The notes under the pieces are model-generated. The model saw only the letters and a list, made by a program, of their open reading frames with translations, searched no databases and was not told the origin of the DNA. A stretch of 64,000 nucleotides of DNA from Nocardia miyunensis NBRC 108239 (GTDB lineage: Bacteria > Actinomycetota > Actinomycetes > Mycobacteriales > Mycobacteriaceae): the NCBI RefSeq assembly GCF_001613065.1, contig NZ_BDBQ01000029.1, positions 1-64,000 of the forward strand, written 5' to 3'. Below, piece by piece: positions 27,696 through 36,617 of this stretch. The translations under genes were made by a program, and so were the position numbers. Numbering within the stretch: the first letter of the stretch is position 1; each line of letters starts with the position of its first letter.

Positions 27696-27719
27696 ACCAG
27701 CAGTTTACTGCGTGCTGGT
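27696..27719. promoter_or_regulatory. Palindrome over the helicase promoter
   Basis: ACCAGCA (27696-27702) and TGCTGGT (27713-27719) are a perfect seven-base inverted repeat with ten bases between. The minus-strand TAAACT (27702-27707), eight bases before the helicase ATG, is a candidate -10 box lying mostly in the spacer. A regulator binding here could control the helicase and possibly the divergent hydrolase. Confidence 0.4.
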
Positions 27720-27742
27720 GGTCACCCCGACCATCGGCCCAA

Positions 27743-27748
27743 TACGGT
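27743..27748 (+). promoter_or_regulatory. Candidate -10 box, leaderless start of the nitrilase-type gene
   Basis: TACGGT, seven bases before ATG 27756; no Shine-Dalgarno sequence is present. Confidence 0.4.
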
Positions 27749-27755
27749 GAGACGT

Positions 27756-28655
27756 ATGCAACCGCAGCAGCCGCCCGTGCCGCCCGTCACCGTCACCGCC
27801 GGAACCTCCTCGACGCGACCGACCAGCAGCTCCGATGCCTCGCCGCCCGCGAAGGCTCTCGACGTCGCGGTGGTGCAGTTCGATCCGTACACCGACAAGG
27901 ACGCCAACCTGGTGATGCTGCGCGAGCACGTACGCGCGGCCGCCGAACGCGGTGCGCGGGTCGTGGTCGCCCCGGAATATTCGATGTTCGCGGTGACCCG
28001 TCTGGACCAGCGGGTGATCGACGCCGCCGAACCGCTCACCGGACATTACGTCACCGGACTGCGCGGACTGGCCGCCGAGTTCGGGGTGCACCTGGTCGCG
28101 GGCGTGGTCGAGGCGGGCGGGCCGTCCGGCCTGGTCTACAACACGCTGGTCGCCGCCGCACCCGACGCCGAATTCGCGGCCGTCTACCGCAAGGCGCACC
28201 TCTACGACGCGTTCGGCTTCCGCGAATCGGATATCGTGCTGCCGGGCCCGATCACCGCACCTGCGACGTTCACCGCGGACGGTGTCGTCTTCGGCATGCA
28301 GACCTGTTTCGATCTGCGCTTCCCGGAGGGTTTCCGCCGCTTGGCCACGGCCGGTGCGCAGGTATTACTCCTTCCCGCGCAATGGATTCCGGGCCCGGAC
28401 AAGGTCGAGCAGTGGTCGACGCTGCTGCGGGCGCGTGCCATCGAGAACACCGCCTACGTCGCGGCCGCCGACCATGCCGCGCCGCGAGGTGCGGGCTGGT
28501 CGATGATCGTGGATCCGACGGGCATGGTGCTCGCCGAACTGGGCGAGGGCACCGGCATCGCCACCGCCCGCATCGAACCCGATCACCTGGACAAGGTCCG
28601 CACGGCGAACCCCAGCCTGAACCTGCGGAGATTCGGTGTCGGCGAACTAGACTGA
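27756..28655 (+). CDS. Carbon-nitrogen hydrolase (nitrilase superfamily)
   Basis: 299 residues with a disordered Pro/Ser/Thr-rich N-terminus of about 35 residues. The Glu-Lys-Cys catalytic triad is visible: Glu in VVVAPEYSMF, Lys in YRKAHLYD, Cys in GMQTCFDLRFPE. These fit the Nit/omega-amidase-like branch, which hydrolyses amides such as deaminated glutathione or 2-oxo acid amides. The exact substrate is not visible. Eight bases separate its stop from the phosphoribosyltransferase start, so the two probably form an operon. Confidence 0.9.
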   Translation: MQPQQPPVPPVTVTAGTSSTRPTSSSDASPPAKALDVAVVQFDPYTDKDANLVMLREHVRAAAERGARVVVAPEYSMFAVTRLDQRVIDAAEPLTGHYVTGLRGLAAEFGVHLVAGVVEAGGPSGLVYNTLVAAAPDAEFAAVYRKAHLYDAFGFRESDIVLPGPITAPATFTADGVVFGMQTCFDLRFPEGFRRLATAGAQVLLLPAQWIPGPDKVEQWSTLLRARAIENTAYVAAADHAAPRGAGWSMIVDPTGMVLAELGEGTGIATARIEPDHLDKVRTANPSLNLRRFGVGELD

Positions 28656-28663
28656 CAATCACC

Positions 28664-29362
28664 ATGATCTATCCCGATCGGATCGCCGCCGGTCGCTCGC
28701 TGGGTGGGTCGCTGATGCACCTGCGAGCGTCGAATCCGCTGGTGCTGGGACTGCCACGCGGAGGGGTCCCGGTCGCCGCGGGCGTGCACGCGGTGATCGG
28801 CGGTCACGTCGACATCCTGCTGGTCCGCAAGCTCGGCGTGCCGTGGCAGCCGGAGCTGGCGATGGGCGCGATCGGCGAGGGCGGGGCACGGGTGATCAAC
28901 GACGACGTCCTGGAACACACCGGCGTCGGTCCCGATGAGCTGGCCGCCATCGAGGACCACGAACGCGCGGAACTCGCACGGCGGCAACGGATTCTGCGCG
29001 GCGGACAGCCGCCCGTCCCGCTGACCGACCGCTGCGTTGTGATCGTGGACGACGGGATGGCCACGGGTGCGACGGTCGCGGTCGCCTGCCAGGTCGCGAA
29101 TACCTGTGCGCCGCGGCGGCTCACGGTGGCGGTGCCGGTCTCCTCGGTGGAGGCGCTGCGCCGCGTCGACGAGCTGGCCGACGAGCTCATCTGTCCGCTG
29201 GTCCCCCGCGTCCTCGGTGGCGTCGGCGGGGCTTACCGGGATTTCCATCAGCTCTCCGACGAAGAGGTCGTCGATCTGCTGCGTTCCTCGGCCGCGACGG
29301 ACGAATCACCAGGCCCCGGCCTCGGCGACGATGCGATCGGCCGCGGTGAGCATGGGGCGTAG
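28664..29362 (+). CDS. Phosphoribosyltransferase-domain protein
   Basis: 232 residues. The PRPP-binding loop is VVIVDDGMATGATVAVA (residues 129-137 DDGMATGAT), with LVLGLPRGGVPVAAGV and VRKLGVPWQPELAMGAIGEGG before it. This is the pattern of the stand-alone phosphoribosyltransferase-like proteins of actinobacteria, some fused to a dienelactone-hydrolase-like domain elsewhere. The real substrate is unknown. Its last 57 bases overlap the 3' end of the convergent EspG-like gene. Confidence 0.85.
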   Translation: MIYPDRIAAGRSLGGSLMHLRASNPLVLGLPRGGVPVAAGVHAVIGGHVDILLVRKLGVPWQPELAMGAIGEGGARVINDDVLEHTGVGPDELAAIEDHERAELARRQRILRGGQPPVPLTDRCVVIVDDGMATGATVAVACQVANTCAPRRLTVAVPVSSVEALRRVDELADELICPLVPRVLGGVGGAYRDFHQLSDEEVVDLLRSSAATDESPGPGLGDDAIGRGEHGA

Positions 29363-30064
29363 CGCGGCGGTGAAGGCTTCCGCGGTCACCGGGACGATAT
29401 CCACCTCCGTGCGGGTGTGCACGGTGTAGCGGCCGTCACCGGCGACATCGATCCAGCACAGCACGCCCAGCGGGCGCAATTCGCCGTTGCCTCGGCGCGC
29501 GGAGACGATGATCTGCCCGATCCCGTCACGAGGCTGTTTGAGCAGGCGTCTGATGCGAGCCGCGGCGGTCGGGCCGGAGATCGGCACGGTGACCAGGTCG
29601 CGGCTGTCCTCACGGACGCGGTCGACCGGGGCGCTGTAGCGCGGCCCGGTCCCCGCGACGTTCTCCGGGAGCATCGAGATCACGCGGGGCGCAAGGGATT
29701 TCGCATTTCCGACGAACAATCGCACATCCGAACCGCGATCCGGCGTCACGCCCGCGCGCTGCGCGGCCACCACGGTGACATGCCCCGACCCCGCGCCGAG
29801 CACTCGCACGGGCGGCGCGTCCTCGCCCGGCCCCTGCCTGCCGAAGACCTCCACCCGCACGTCGGGGCGGGCGAGCACCCGCAACGCCGCTTCCAGATCG
29901 GGATCGAGTGTGCGCGAACACCATTCGTTCAACTCGGGTAGCTGTGCGGTACGTTCACCACTGTCGCGGGCGGACAGTCGGACCGCGAGCGGATACGGGA
30001 TCCGGTCGCCGTCGGTGCGCTCCCAGGCCAGCGCGAACTGGTCGGGTGTGAGCGTCCATTTCAC
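29306..30064 (-). CDS. EspG-like type VII secretion chaperone
   Basis: 252 residues from GTG 30064; GTG 30085 is an alternative. The EspG pattern is recognisable: WTLTPDQFALAWERTDGDRIPYPL at the start, and alternating beta strands and helices with a C-terminal CWIDVAGDGRYTVHT. EspG proteins bind the tip of PPE proteins and keep PE/PPE pairs soluble for ESX export. It follows a PPE-like gene and a short YxxxD partner, the expected order for a substrate/chaperone set. No ESX core genes are in the window, so export would use a system encoded elsewhere. Confidence 0.8.
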   Translation of the reverse strand: MKWTLTPDQFALAWERTDGDRIPYPLAVRLSARDSGERTAQLPELNEWCSRTLDPDLEAALRVLARPDVRVEVFGRQGPGEDAPPVRVLGAGSGHVTVVAAQRAGVTPDRGSDVRLFVGNAKSLAPRVISMLPENVAGTGPRYSAPVDRVREDSRDLVTVPISGPTAAARIRRLLKQPRDGIGQIIVSARRGNGELRPLGVLCWIDVAGDGRYTVHTRTEVDIVPVTAEAFTAALRPMLTAADRIVAEAGAW

Positions 30065-30109
30065 CGGCGGCGGCCCACCACACACTCGACAACCGGACCG
30101 GTCGTCGGC

Positions 30110-31444
30110 TCACTCCTCATCGTCGACCCACTCGCCGACGACGGCCGGCGTCGTCGGCTCCAGATGCCCGACCAGATCGGTCTCGGGTTCGGCGGGCTCC
30201 AGGAAGGTCGGATCGTCGAAGTCGGGGTAGTAGTCCTCGTCGTCCTCGTACTCGTCCTCCGGCGAACGCCGCGGCGGGACCGGGACGGTGTTGCCGGGCC
30301 GGGTCGTGTCGCCCACGGCGAACGCGCCGCCCGCGAGGCCGCCGACGATCCCCGCACCCATCCCGGACGAGACGTCGGCACCGCCGGAACCGTCACCGCC
30401 GGCGGATCCGTCGGCCTGGTCCTTGCGCTTGCCGTCGCCGTCGGCGCTCTGCGGCTTCGTGGACGTGTTCTGCGGCTTGGCCGAGGCGCTCCGCGGCTTC
30501 GCGGCAGCCGGAGCGGGCGCCACCGCGGGAGCGGCCGCCGAGGCAACCGGGGCGACCCGATCGGCTTGCGGCGCAACGGCATTCACCGGCGCGACGGTGG
30601 ACGCGGTGTGCACGGCCGCGGGGGTAGTGGACGTGGCGGGCACGGTCGCCGGGGTGGTCACCGAGGCCGGTGTCACCGAGGCGGCGGCATCGGTGCGAGC
30701 GTGGTCCGGCTGGGCGGGCTGCTGCTGGGTCGGCTGGTGGATGCTCGTATCCGACGGTGTCGCAGCAAGATTCGAAGTCGGCGCATGCGACGCGTTCGGG
30801 CTCGCGGTGTCCACGCTGGTGCCCGGGGCGGCCACGCCGGGTTGCGGTGCGGTCTGCTGCTGAGTCGGGTACATGCCGCCGACGGGGAAGCCCGGCACGT
30901 TGTTGCCGGTCGGGATGAAGGCCCCGACGTAGACCGAATTCATCACCCGCACGATGTCCAGGCGGACGTTCTCTGCCGTCTTCGCCGTTTCGGCATTCAC
31001 GGTGGCGTGCTTGGGATCCAGCAGTGCCGCATCGAGATCCATGGAGACCGAAACCGGGTGCGATACCGAGGAACGCAACGTCTCGGCTGCGTCATTGGCC
31101 TGCCCGAGACGTCGGCCCACGTCGGACATCACATCGGCCAGATTCTGCCCCAGCGATTCGAACGCCTGCACGGCATTCGAGGCCAGCTGTGCCGCGCTGC
31201 CGCGCCAGCCGTCGGCGATGGCGGCGCGAATCTCCGCGTGCGCCTGCTGCACCGCCTCGCCCATCGCGCTGCCCGAACTCTGCCAGGTCTGGCGGCCCGC
31301 GGTGAGCACTTCCGGCTCGAGCGCCATGACGCCGCGGTAGATCTCGCCGTAGGTGAGATGGTCGAAGACCTCGACGTTCGGCGCGTAATCCGGGTCGGGG
31401 TGCGAGGTTTCGACGGTGGTGCCGTCACCGCTGATCCTATGCAT
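30110..31444 (-). CDS. PPE-like/WXG type VII secretion substrate with a long disordered tail
   Basis: 444 residues from ATG 31444; GTG 31465 is possible. The N-terminal 170 residues are helical and contain LTYGEIYRGVMALEPEVL and the WXG turn in DGWRGSAAQLASNAVQAF, as in PPE and ESAT-6-like proteins. From about residue 180 the chain is a Pro/Ala/Thr/Gln-rich disordered region, with an Asp/Glu/Pro-rich C-terminus. The start overlaps the stop of the upstream gene by a few bases, so the two are translationally coupled. It probably pairs with that gene's product and uses the EspG-like chaperone downstream. Confidence 0.82.
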   Translation of the reverse strand: MHRISGDGTTVETSHPDPDYAPNVEVFDHLTYGEIYRGVMALEPEVLTAGRQTWQSSGSAMGEAVQQAHAEIRAAIADGWRGSAAQLASNAVQAFESLGQNLADVMSDVGRRLGQANDAAETLRSSVSHPVSVSMDLDAALLDPKHATVNAETAKTAENVRLDIVRVMNSVYVGAFIPTGNNVPGFPVGGMYPTQQQTAPQPGVAAPGTSVDTASPNASHAPTSNLAATPSDTSIHQPTQQQPAQPDHARTDAAASVTPASVTTPATVPATSTTPAAVHTASTVAPVNAVAPQADRVAPVASAAAPAVAPAPAAAKPRSASAKPQNTSTKPQSADGDGKRKDQADGSAGGDGSGGADVSSGMGAGIVGGLAGGAFAVGDTTRPGNTVPVPPRRSPEDEYEDDEDYYPDFDDPTFLEPAEPETDLVGHLEPTTPAVVGEWVDDEE

Positions 31445-31847
31445 GCCCGGCCCCCACCACGTCACTGTTGGTCTTGCCGATGGCCGCGGCGATATCGGCG
31501 TCGTGCTGGGTGTAGGCCGCGCCCGCGATCCGCAGCGTCTGCGCGAGCTGGCGAGCCGCGTCGGCGTACTGCCGCAGATGTTCGAGTGCGTCGGTGGCCT
31601 TGCCCTCGAATCCGCGCTGTAGCGAGCCGCCGGATTCGAAACCGCCGAAGCCGGGCAGCGCGGTGGCCGCGTGCAACACCGTCATCTGCTGTTCCACCTG
31701 CTCGGCCAGAGTCTCGTAACGGCGCGCACAGCGTTCGTGGACGCCCTCGGTGACGAGTACACCGTCCATCCACAGTTCGCCGTCGTCGACCGCTTGCGTC
31801 AGGGCTGCCACATCACTGCGCAGGTCCCCGGTCTCTTGTGATTGCAC
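31437..31847 (-). CDS. PE/ESX-like helical partner with YxxxD export motif
   Basis: 136 residues from GTG 31847, with AAGGGGG upstream. The sequence is nearly all helical with a central Gly-rich turn (LPGFGGFESGGS) giving a helix-turn-helix, then a second helix ending in AAYTQHDADIAAAIGK. YTQHD fits the type VII export signal YxxxD/E, normally carried by the PE-type partner. The PPE-like partner encoded next to it supplies the WXG turn. No signal peptide is present. The pairing is inferred from motif and gene order. Confidence 0.72.
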   Translation of the reverse strand: MQSQETGDLRSDVAALTQAVDDGELWMDGVLVTEGVHERCARRYETLAEQVEQQMTVLHAATALPGFGGFESGGSLQRGFEGKATDALEHLRQYADAARQLAQTLRIAGAAYTQHDADIAAAIGKTNSDVVGAGHA

Positions 31848-31865
31848 CGGTCCCCCTTTCTCGCC

Positions 31866-32489
31866 TCAATGGAGTCCGGCCGGAACCACACCCCGTATCC
31901 ACTCCGCGATGTCGGCGGTGACCCGCGCGTGCACCGGTTCGTGGAGCAAATCGTGCCCGGCATCGGTGTACTCGCGCAACCCTACAGATTGTTGACGCCC
32001 GGTCCAGTCGCGAATCGGATCGATGGGCGCGCGACGATCGTCGACGCCGTGCAGGGCCAGAACCGGTAGTCCTTCGGGCACAAGCGCATCGGGGGTCGCC
32101 GCCCGCGCCGGGGTGCCGGTGAGCACGAGTCCGGCGCAGTCGGGCAGAGCGGAGAGCGCGGTCAACGCGGTGGCCGCGCCGAGTGAGTGCCCCGCCACGA
32201 TCAGCGGCACACCGGGCAGTTCGCCGCGTATCAGGCTGGCCAGTCGCAGTGCGTCGGCGGCGAGTTCGTCGGGGGCGCCTGGAGCGTCCGGATCGCCTTC
32301 GCTCAGTCCCTGCCCGGCGGTGTCCAGCCCCCACACCTCGATGCGCTGCGCACCCAGTGCGCGGGCGAATCGGTGATAGTGCCCGGTGTGCTGCCCCGAA
32401 CCGGGCAGCCATTCCAGTACGGCCAGCGGTTGCCGCGCCGGCCAGCGCCGATAGTGCAGCCGCCCGCGCGCGCCCTCGAAAAACGGCAT
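31866..32489 (-). CDS. Alpha/beta hydrolase, monoacylglycerol lipase-like
   Basis: 207 residues, short for the fold. The nucleophile elbow is AGHSLGAA, preceded by EVWGLDTAGQGLSEG, which matches the GxDxxGxGxS strand of monoacylglycerol-lipase-like enzymes. Asp and His of the triad would be in LALHGVDDRRAP and DAGHDLLHEP. AAAGGA lies seven bases before the ATG. It likely hydrolyses an ester of a lipid or small molecule. It is 18 bases downstream of the type VII module and on the same strand, so co-transcription is possible. Confidence 0.85.
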   Translation of the reverse strand: MPFFEGARGRLHYRRWPARQPLAVLEWLPGSGQHTGHYHRFARALGAQRIEVWGLDTAGQGLSEGDPDAPGAPDELAADALRLASLIRGELPGVPLIVAGHSLGAATALTALSALPDCAGLVLTGTPARAATPDALVPEGLPVLALHGVDDRRAPIDPIRDWTGRQQSVGLREYTDAGHDLLHEPVHARVTADIAEWIRGVVPAGLH

Positions 32490-32779
32490 GCCGCAATCCT
32501 TTCACCGAGCGCGCCCGGCCGCGCCGCACCCCCTGCACCGGCCGATTGCCCACCTGACCACCCGCGACGGCCCGCGTCCCATACACTCGGTTCCGGGCCT
32601 ACCGGCACGCGGGGGTGCGGGCCGGGTCCACTCGGCTGGCTGCGTTTCACTTCACGTGCCGACACGCGCCGCGTACGCCACGCCGTGCGACCTCGAATGA
32701 TTACGCTGTTGCGCGACTCGGCACGCAACGGTGCGTTCGCCCGGGATTCGGGTGTCCCGAGACAGCAGGAGGGCCACGA

Positions 32780-35700
32780 TTGATTCTGTTCGGTGATCGT
32801 GTCGTGTGCAGCACCGGTGACCTGGTGGAGGCGGCGCGCTGCGAGTTCGCGCTGCTGCGCGCGCTCGATGCCGAACTGGGCCTGGTGCCGCCGGTCGCGG
32901 GTACCGGGTCCGCACCCGATTCCCTGTCCACGACCAGCGCGGATGACGTGGACGCCGAACTCGACACCCTCCCGGCCCATCTCGCCGACGCGGCGGTCCG
33001 CATCGATCCGCCCGACGGCGACGATCCCGCCGCGATCGTCGCCGCCCTGGATCGCGCCGATCGCCGGACCTTCGCCGCCCTGCGCGCCGGGGAGCCGGTG
33101 ATCGCCGGCGCACGATTCTTCGACGGCGACTTCACCACCGGTTGCGCCCTGCTGGTCCGCGCCGAACCCGACGAGCCCCGCCCTACCGAATCCACCCCGG
33201 CATTCGACGACAGCGACGCCATAGTCGACGGCGACACCCTGGGCGCGAACATGGCCACCGGACCGGCCGGGCAGCTTTCCCCGCACGCGAGCACGTCCGG
33301 ACCAGCCGAGCGGCTTCCCCCGCACACGAACATGTTCTCCTCCGGGCAGGCCGGGCAATTCTCACCGAGCATGGATCCGAATTCCGCACCCGCCGCCAAG
33401 GGCCCGCCACACGGCGCGACAACCGACCTGATGGCGCCGCACTCGATACACCGTGCGGCAGCCAACCATTCATCGGGCCATTGGATACAGGGCGTGACAC
33501 ACGACCAACGGTCCGAGCATTCGACGCATGCCACGACGACCGACCGAGCCTCGCGGCACTCGATACACGCTGCGGCCGAGGACCGGACTCCGGAGCACTC
33601 CGCACACCACGCGACGCCCGACCGACTGCCGGAGAGTTCGACGCACGGCGCGATGGCCGAGCAGGCTCCGAAGTACTCGATTCACGGTGTGGCTGGTTCG
33701 GGGTCGCCGATCGGCGCGTTGATCGAACTGGCGGGTTGCGCACACATGATGCGGCAGCGCGGATTCCGGGTGGATCCGCGGCTGCGGCTGCGGCTGCCCG
33801 ACGGCTCGGAGCTGATCCACGACCTGGCGACGGCGAGCGCGGTGTACCGGGCCCGGCGCGAGCGCCTGACCACGATTCTGGCCGCGAAACAGAACGAACT
33901 GCTGCCGGTGCAGTGGGGCGATCGCCGCTATCTGGCCTGCGGACACTGCCCGATCTGCACCGCGGAGCTGGTGGCCGGTCGCGATCTGCTGCTGGTGGCC
34001 GGTATGCGCCCGGGGGTGCGGGCGCAGCTGCGCGATGCCGGTATCACCACCGTCGATCGCCTCGCGGCCGCCGACTCCGCGGTCACCGGCGTTGCGGCAC
34101 ATACCTTTTCGGCGCTGTCCCGGCAGGCCGAGGTGCAGTTGCAGCACGAGCGCACGGGGGCGGCGGTCTATACGGTGACCGATGCGGGCGCGCTGGGTGC
34201 GCTGCCGCTGCCCTCGCCCGGGGACGTCTTCCTCGCCGTGACGGACACGCCCGCCACGGCGGTCGGCGTCGGCGTGGCCCCGGCGCATCACGCCGAGGCC
34301 GGCGAGGACCCGGTGATGCTGTTCCACGCCTTCGCCATCGCCGGAACCGATTCGGCCGACGAGGGTTTCGACGCCGCAGACGAAACGCCCGACCTCCTGG
34401 AATATCTCCTGGATCGCCAGGAGCACCACCCCGGCATGCGGATCTACCACTATCGTTCGCCGGTTCGGCAGCTGCTGGCGCGACTGTGCGTCCGGTACGG
34501 CGCGGATGAGCAGATCATCGACGATCTGCTCGGATCCCTGGTGGACCTGTACCCGATCCTGCGGTCCGCGCTGATCATCGGGCAACGTTCCTATCGCCTG
34601 TCCGATCTGGCCGGACTGTTCGACACGAGGACCGAAATCCCTTGCGAGGACCTGGAATCGGAGTGCGCACACACCCTGCGGCTGCGAGAGTGGCTGCGCG
34701 ACCTGGCCGCCGAACACGATGTCCGCCCCGCCCCGGAGACCCCGCGCCCGGAGACCGAACCGCTGCCCGCGGTAGAGGCCGCGCTGCGCGAATTCGCCTT
34801 CGACTTCGACGAATCCCGCAGCGCCGCACAGCGGGCCGCGGCGCTGACGGCCGCGACCCTTGCCTATCACCGGCGCGAGCGGCAGCCGTTGCACTGGGCG
34901 CACGAGGATCGCCTGCGACGGCCGATCGCCGAATGGGAGGACGCCCCGGGTGTGCTCATCGCGGACTGGGGCACCGTGGACACCAAGTGGCACAGCACCG
35001 GCGAGTCGCCGATGCGCCGCTATCTCACGCTGACCGGACGTCTGGGCACCGGCGGCGCACCACGTCCCGGGACGCCGGTGCTCACCGTCTACGACCGGCC
35101 GGTACCCGGTATGACCAGCAGACCCGGCCGACGCGCGACCGGGCACGCCACCATCCTGGGTTGCGCGCTGGACGTCAATTTCGACGACGCCGTACGCGTC
35201 GAGGAGTTGCTTCCGCAGGGCTGCGAACCCTATGACGAACTGCCCGTCGCGATCGTGCCGGGTCCGCCCGGCCAGGACGAGAACATCGCGGACGCACTCG
35301 AATCCGCGGCGCACGAGTTGCTGGTGAGCCTGCCGGAGGTGCCCGCGACGGCCGCGTTCGACCTGCTGCTGCGGCGTCCGCCGCGGCTGCGTTCGGGGGC
35401 GGCGCTGCCCGAGGTGTTCGGTGATCACGCCGCGGCCGTGACCGCGGCGGTGCTGGACCTGGACGATTCCTATGTCGCGGTACAGGGTCCGTCGGGGACC
35501 GGCAAGACCGACACCGCCGCCCGCGTGGTGGAACGGCTGGTCACCCGGTACAAGTGGCGTGTCGGGGTGGTCGCCCGGTCACACTGGGCGGTCGAGCAGG
35601 TTCTCGACGCGCTCGTGCGAGTCGGGGTGCTGCCGGAACTGGTCGCCAAATCCGACACCCACGCGGTAGCCCCGGAATGGCTGACCATCGAGCCGGGCCG

Positions 35701-36595
35701 CTACCCGCGTTTCCTGGACAATGCCGTCAACGGCTGCGTGATCGGCGGTCTGCCGGGCGATTTCGCCGACGCCGCGCAGGTGCCGCCGGGCGCGCTGGAT
35801 CTGCTGCTGATCGCCGACGCCGGGCATTTCTCGCTCGCCGACGCGATCTCGGTCGCGGGCAGCGCGCACAATCTGCTGCTGTTCGGCGATCCGGCCCCGC
35901 TGCCCGGACACGGTATTCACCCCGAGCCGGTGCACGATTCGACACTGGGCCGCCTGCTCGGCGAATTACCCACGCTGCCAATCGAATTCGGCTACTTCCT
36001 GGATCGCACCTGGCGTATGCATCCGCAGCTGTGCGGGCCGGTCTCCCGGCTGCGTTACGCCGGACGACTCCGCTCGAGCGAAACCGTCACTCTCGCACGC
36101 GATCTCGAAGGCGTCCCGCCGGGCGTGCGGACCAAGCCGATCGAACATCACGGCAACAGCACCGAATCCGCCGAGGAGGCCCGCGAGATCGTCCGGCGGG
36201 TGCGGAATCTGCTGGGTCTGCCCTGGCATCAGGGCGCGGTGACCCGCCGCCTGCATCCGCACGACATCCTGGTCGTCACCCCGTATCACGCCCAGGTCGC
36301 GCGCATCCGCACGCTGCTGTCCCGGGCCCGCATCGAGGACGTCCTGGTCGGGACCCCCGAACGCCTGGCCGGGCGGGAGGCCGCGGTGGTGCTGGTCTCC
36401 ATGACCACCTCCTCCCCCGCCGACGCGCCCCACGGGATCCATACGCTGCTGTCCCGGCACTGGATCACCACGGCGGTATCCCGAGCCATGTGGACCGCCG
36501 TCATCGTCCACTCGGCCCTGCTCACCGAGTACCTCCCCGACACCACCGAGCAGCTCACCGATTTGGCCGCATTCCTGGAACTGGCCGAGCCGTAA
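32780..36595 (+). CDS. TM0106-type RecB-like nuclease/SF1 helicase, degenerate, with His-rich repeat insert
   Basis: 1271 residues from TTG 32780, chosen because AGGAGGG lies six bases upstream and LILFGDRVV begins the domain. The N-terminal part matches the RecB-like nuclease start (RCEFALLRALDAELG). Where the family carries its D-x-K nuclease core, this protein has a Pro/Ser/His-rich insert of about 165 residues with 13-residue repeats (218-308). A Cys-rich CGHCPIC and a helix-hairpin-helix-like MRPGVRAQLRDAGITTVDRLA follow. The C-terminal UPF1-like helicase keeps Walker A GPSGTGKT. Its motif II reads LLIADAGHFS instead of the usual DEAGQ pattern. Later motifs TWRMHPQL, VVTPYHAQV and TAVSRAMW are recognisable. 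Nuclease and ATPase activity are therefore doubtful. Confidence 0.8.
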   Translation: MILFGDRVVCSTGDLVEAARCEFALLRALDAELGLVPPVAGTGSAPDSLSTTSADDVDAELDTLPAHLADAAVRIDPPDGDDPAAIVAALDRADRRTFAALRAGEPVIAGARFFDGDFTTGCALLVRAEPDEPRPTESTPAFDDSDAIVDGDTLGANMATGPAGQLSPHASTSGPAERLPPHTNMFSSGQAGQFSPSMDPNSAPAAKGPPHGATTDLMAPHSIHRAAANHSSGHWIQGVTHDQRSEHSTHATTTDRASRHSIHAAAEDRTPEHSAHHATPDRLPESSTHGAMAEQAPKYSIHGVAGSGSPIGALIELAGCAHMMRQRGFRVDPRLRLRLPDGSELIHDLATASAVYRARRERLTTILAAKQNELLPVQWGDRRYLACGHCPICTAELVAGRDLLLVAGMRPGVRAQLRDAGITTVDRLAAADSAVTGVAAHTFSALSRQAEVQLQHERTGAAVYTVTDAGALGALPLPSPGDVFLAVTDTPATAVGVGVAPAHHAEAGEDPVMLFHAFAIAGTDSADEGFDAADETPDLLEYLLDRQEHHPGMRIYHYRSPVRQLLARLCVRYGADEQIIDDLLGSLVDLYPILRSALIIGQRSYRLSDLAGLFDTRTEIPCEDLESECAHTLRLREWLRDLAAEHDVRPAPETPRPETEPLPAVEAALREFAFDFDESRSAAQRAAALTAATLAYHRRERQPLHWAHEDRLRRPIAEWEDAPGVLIADWGTVDTKWHSTGESPMRRYLTLTGRLGTGGAPRPGTPVLTVYDRPVPGMTSRPGRRATGHATILGCALDVNFDDAVRVEELLPQGCEPYDELPVAIVPGPPGQDENIADALESAAHELLVSLPEVPATAAFDLLLRRPPRLRSGAALPEVFGDHAAAVTAAVLDLDDSYVAVQGPSGTGKTDTAARVVERLVTRYKWRVGVVARSHWAVEQVLDALVRVGVLPELVAKSDTHAVAPEWLTIEPGRYPRFLDNAVNGCVIGGLPGDFADAAQVPPGALDLLLIADAGHFSLADAISVAGSAHNLLLFGDPAPLPGHGIHPEPVHDSTLGRLLGELPTLPIEFGYFLDRTWRMHPQLCGPVSRLRYAGRLRSSETVTLARDLEGVPPGVRTKPIEHHGNSTESAEEAREIVRRVRNLLGLPWHQGAVTRRLHPHDILVVTPYHAQVARIRTLLSRARIEDVLVGTPERLAGREAAVVLVSMTTSSPADAPHGIHTLLSRHWITTAVSRAMWTAVIVHSALLTEYLPDTTEQLTDLAAFLELAEP
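33431..33703 (+). repeat. Seven imperfect 39-bp in-frame repeats
   Basis: Units begin at 33431, 33470, 33509, 33548, 33587, 33626 and 33665. The clearest units encode RSEHSTHATTTDR, ASRHSIHAAAEDR and TPEHSAHHATPDR. The 13-residue period is kept while the bases have diverged. Confidence 0.8.
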
Positions 36596-36617
36596 CGGAA
36601 TCCGTCCCGGTCCGGCG

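Noticed and set aside
33431..33703. Regular 39-base repeats considered as a CRISPR-like array
   Set aside because: Units are directly adjacent without spacers, lie in frame inside a gene and encode a 13-residue protein repeat.
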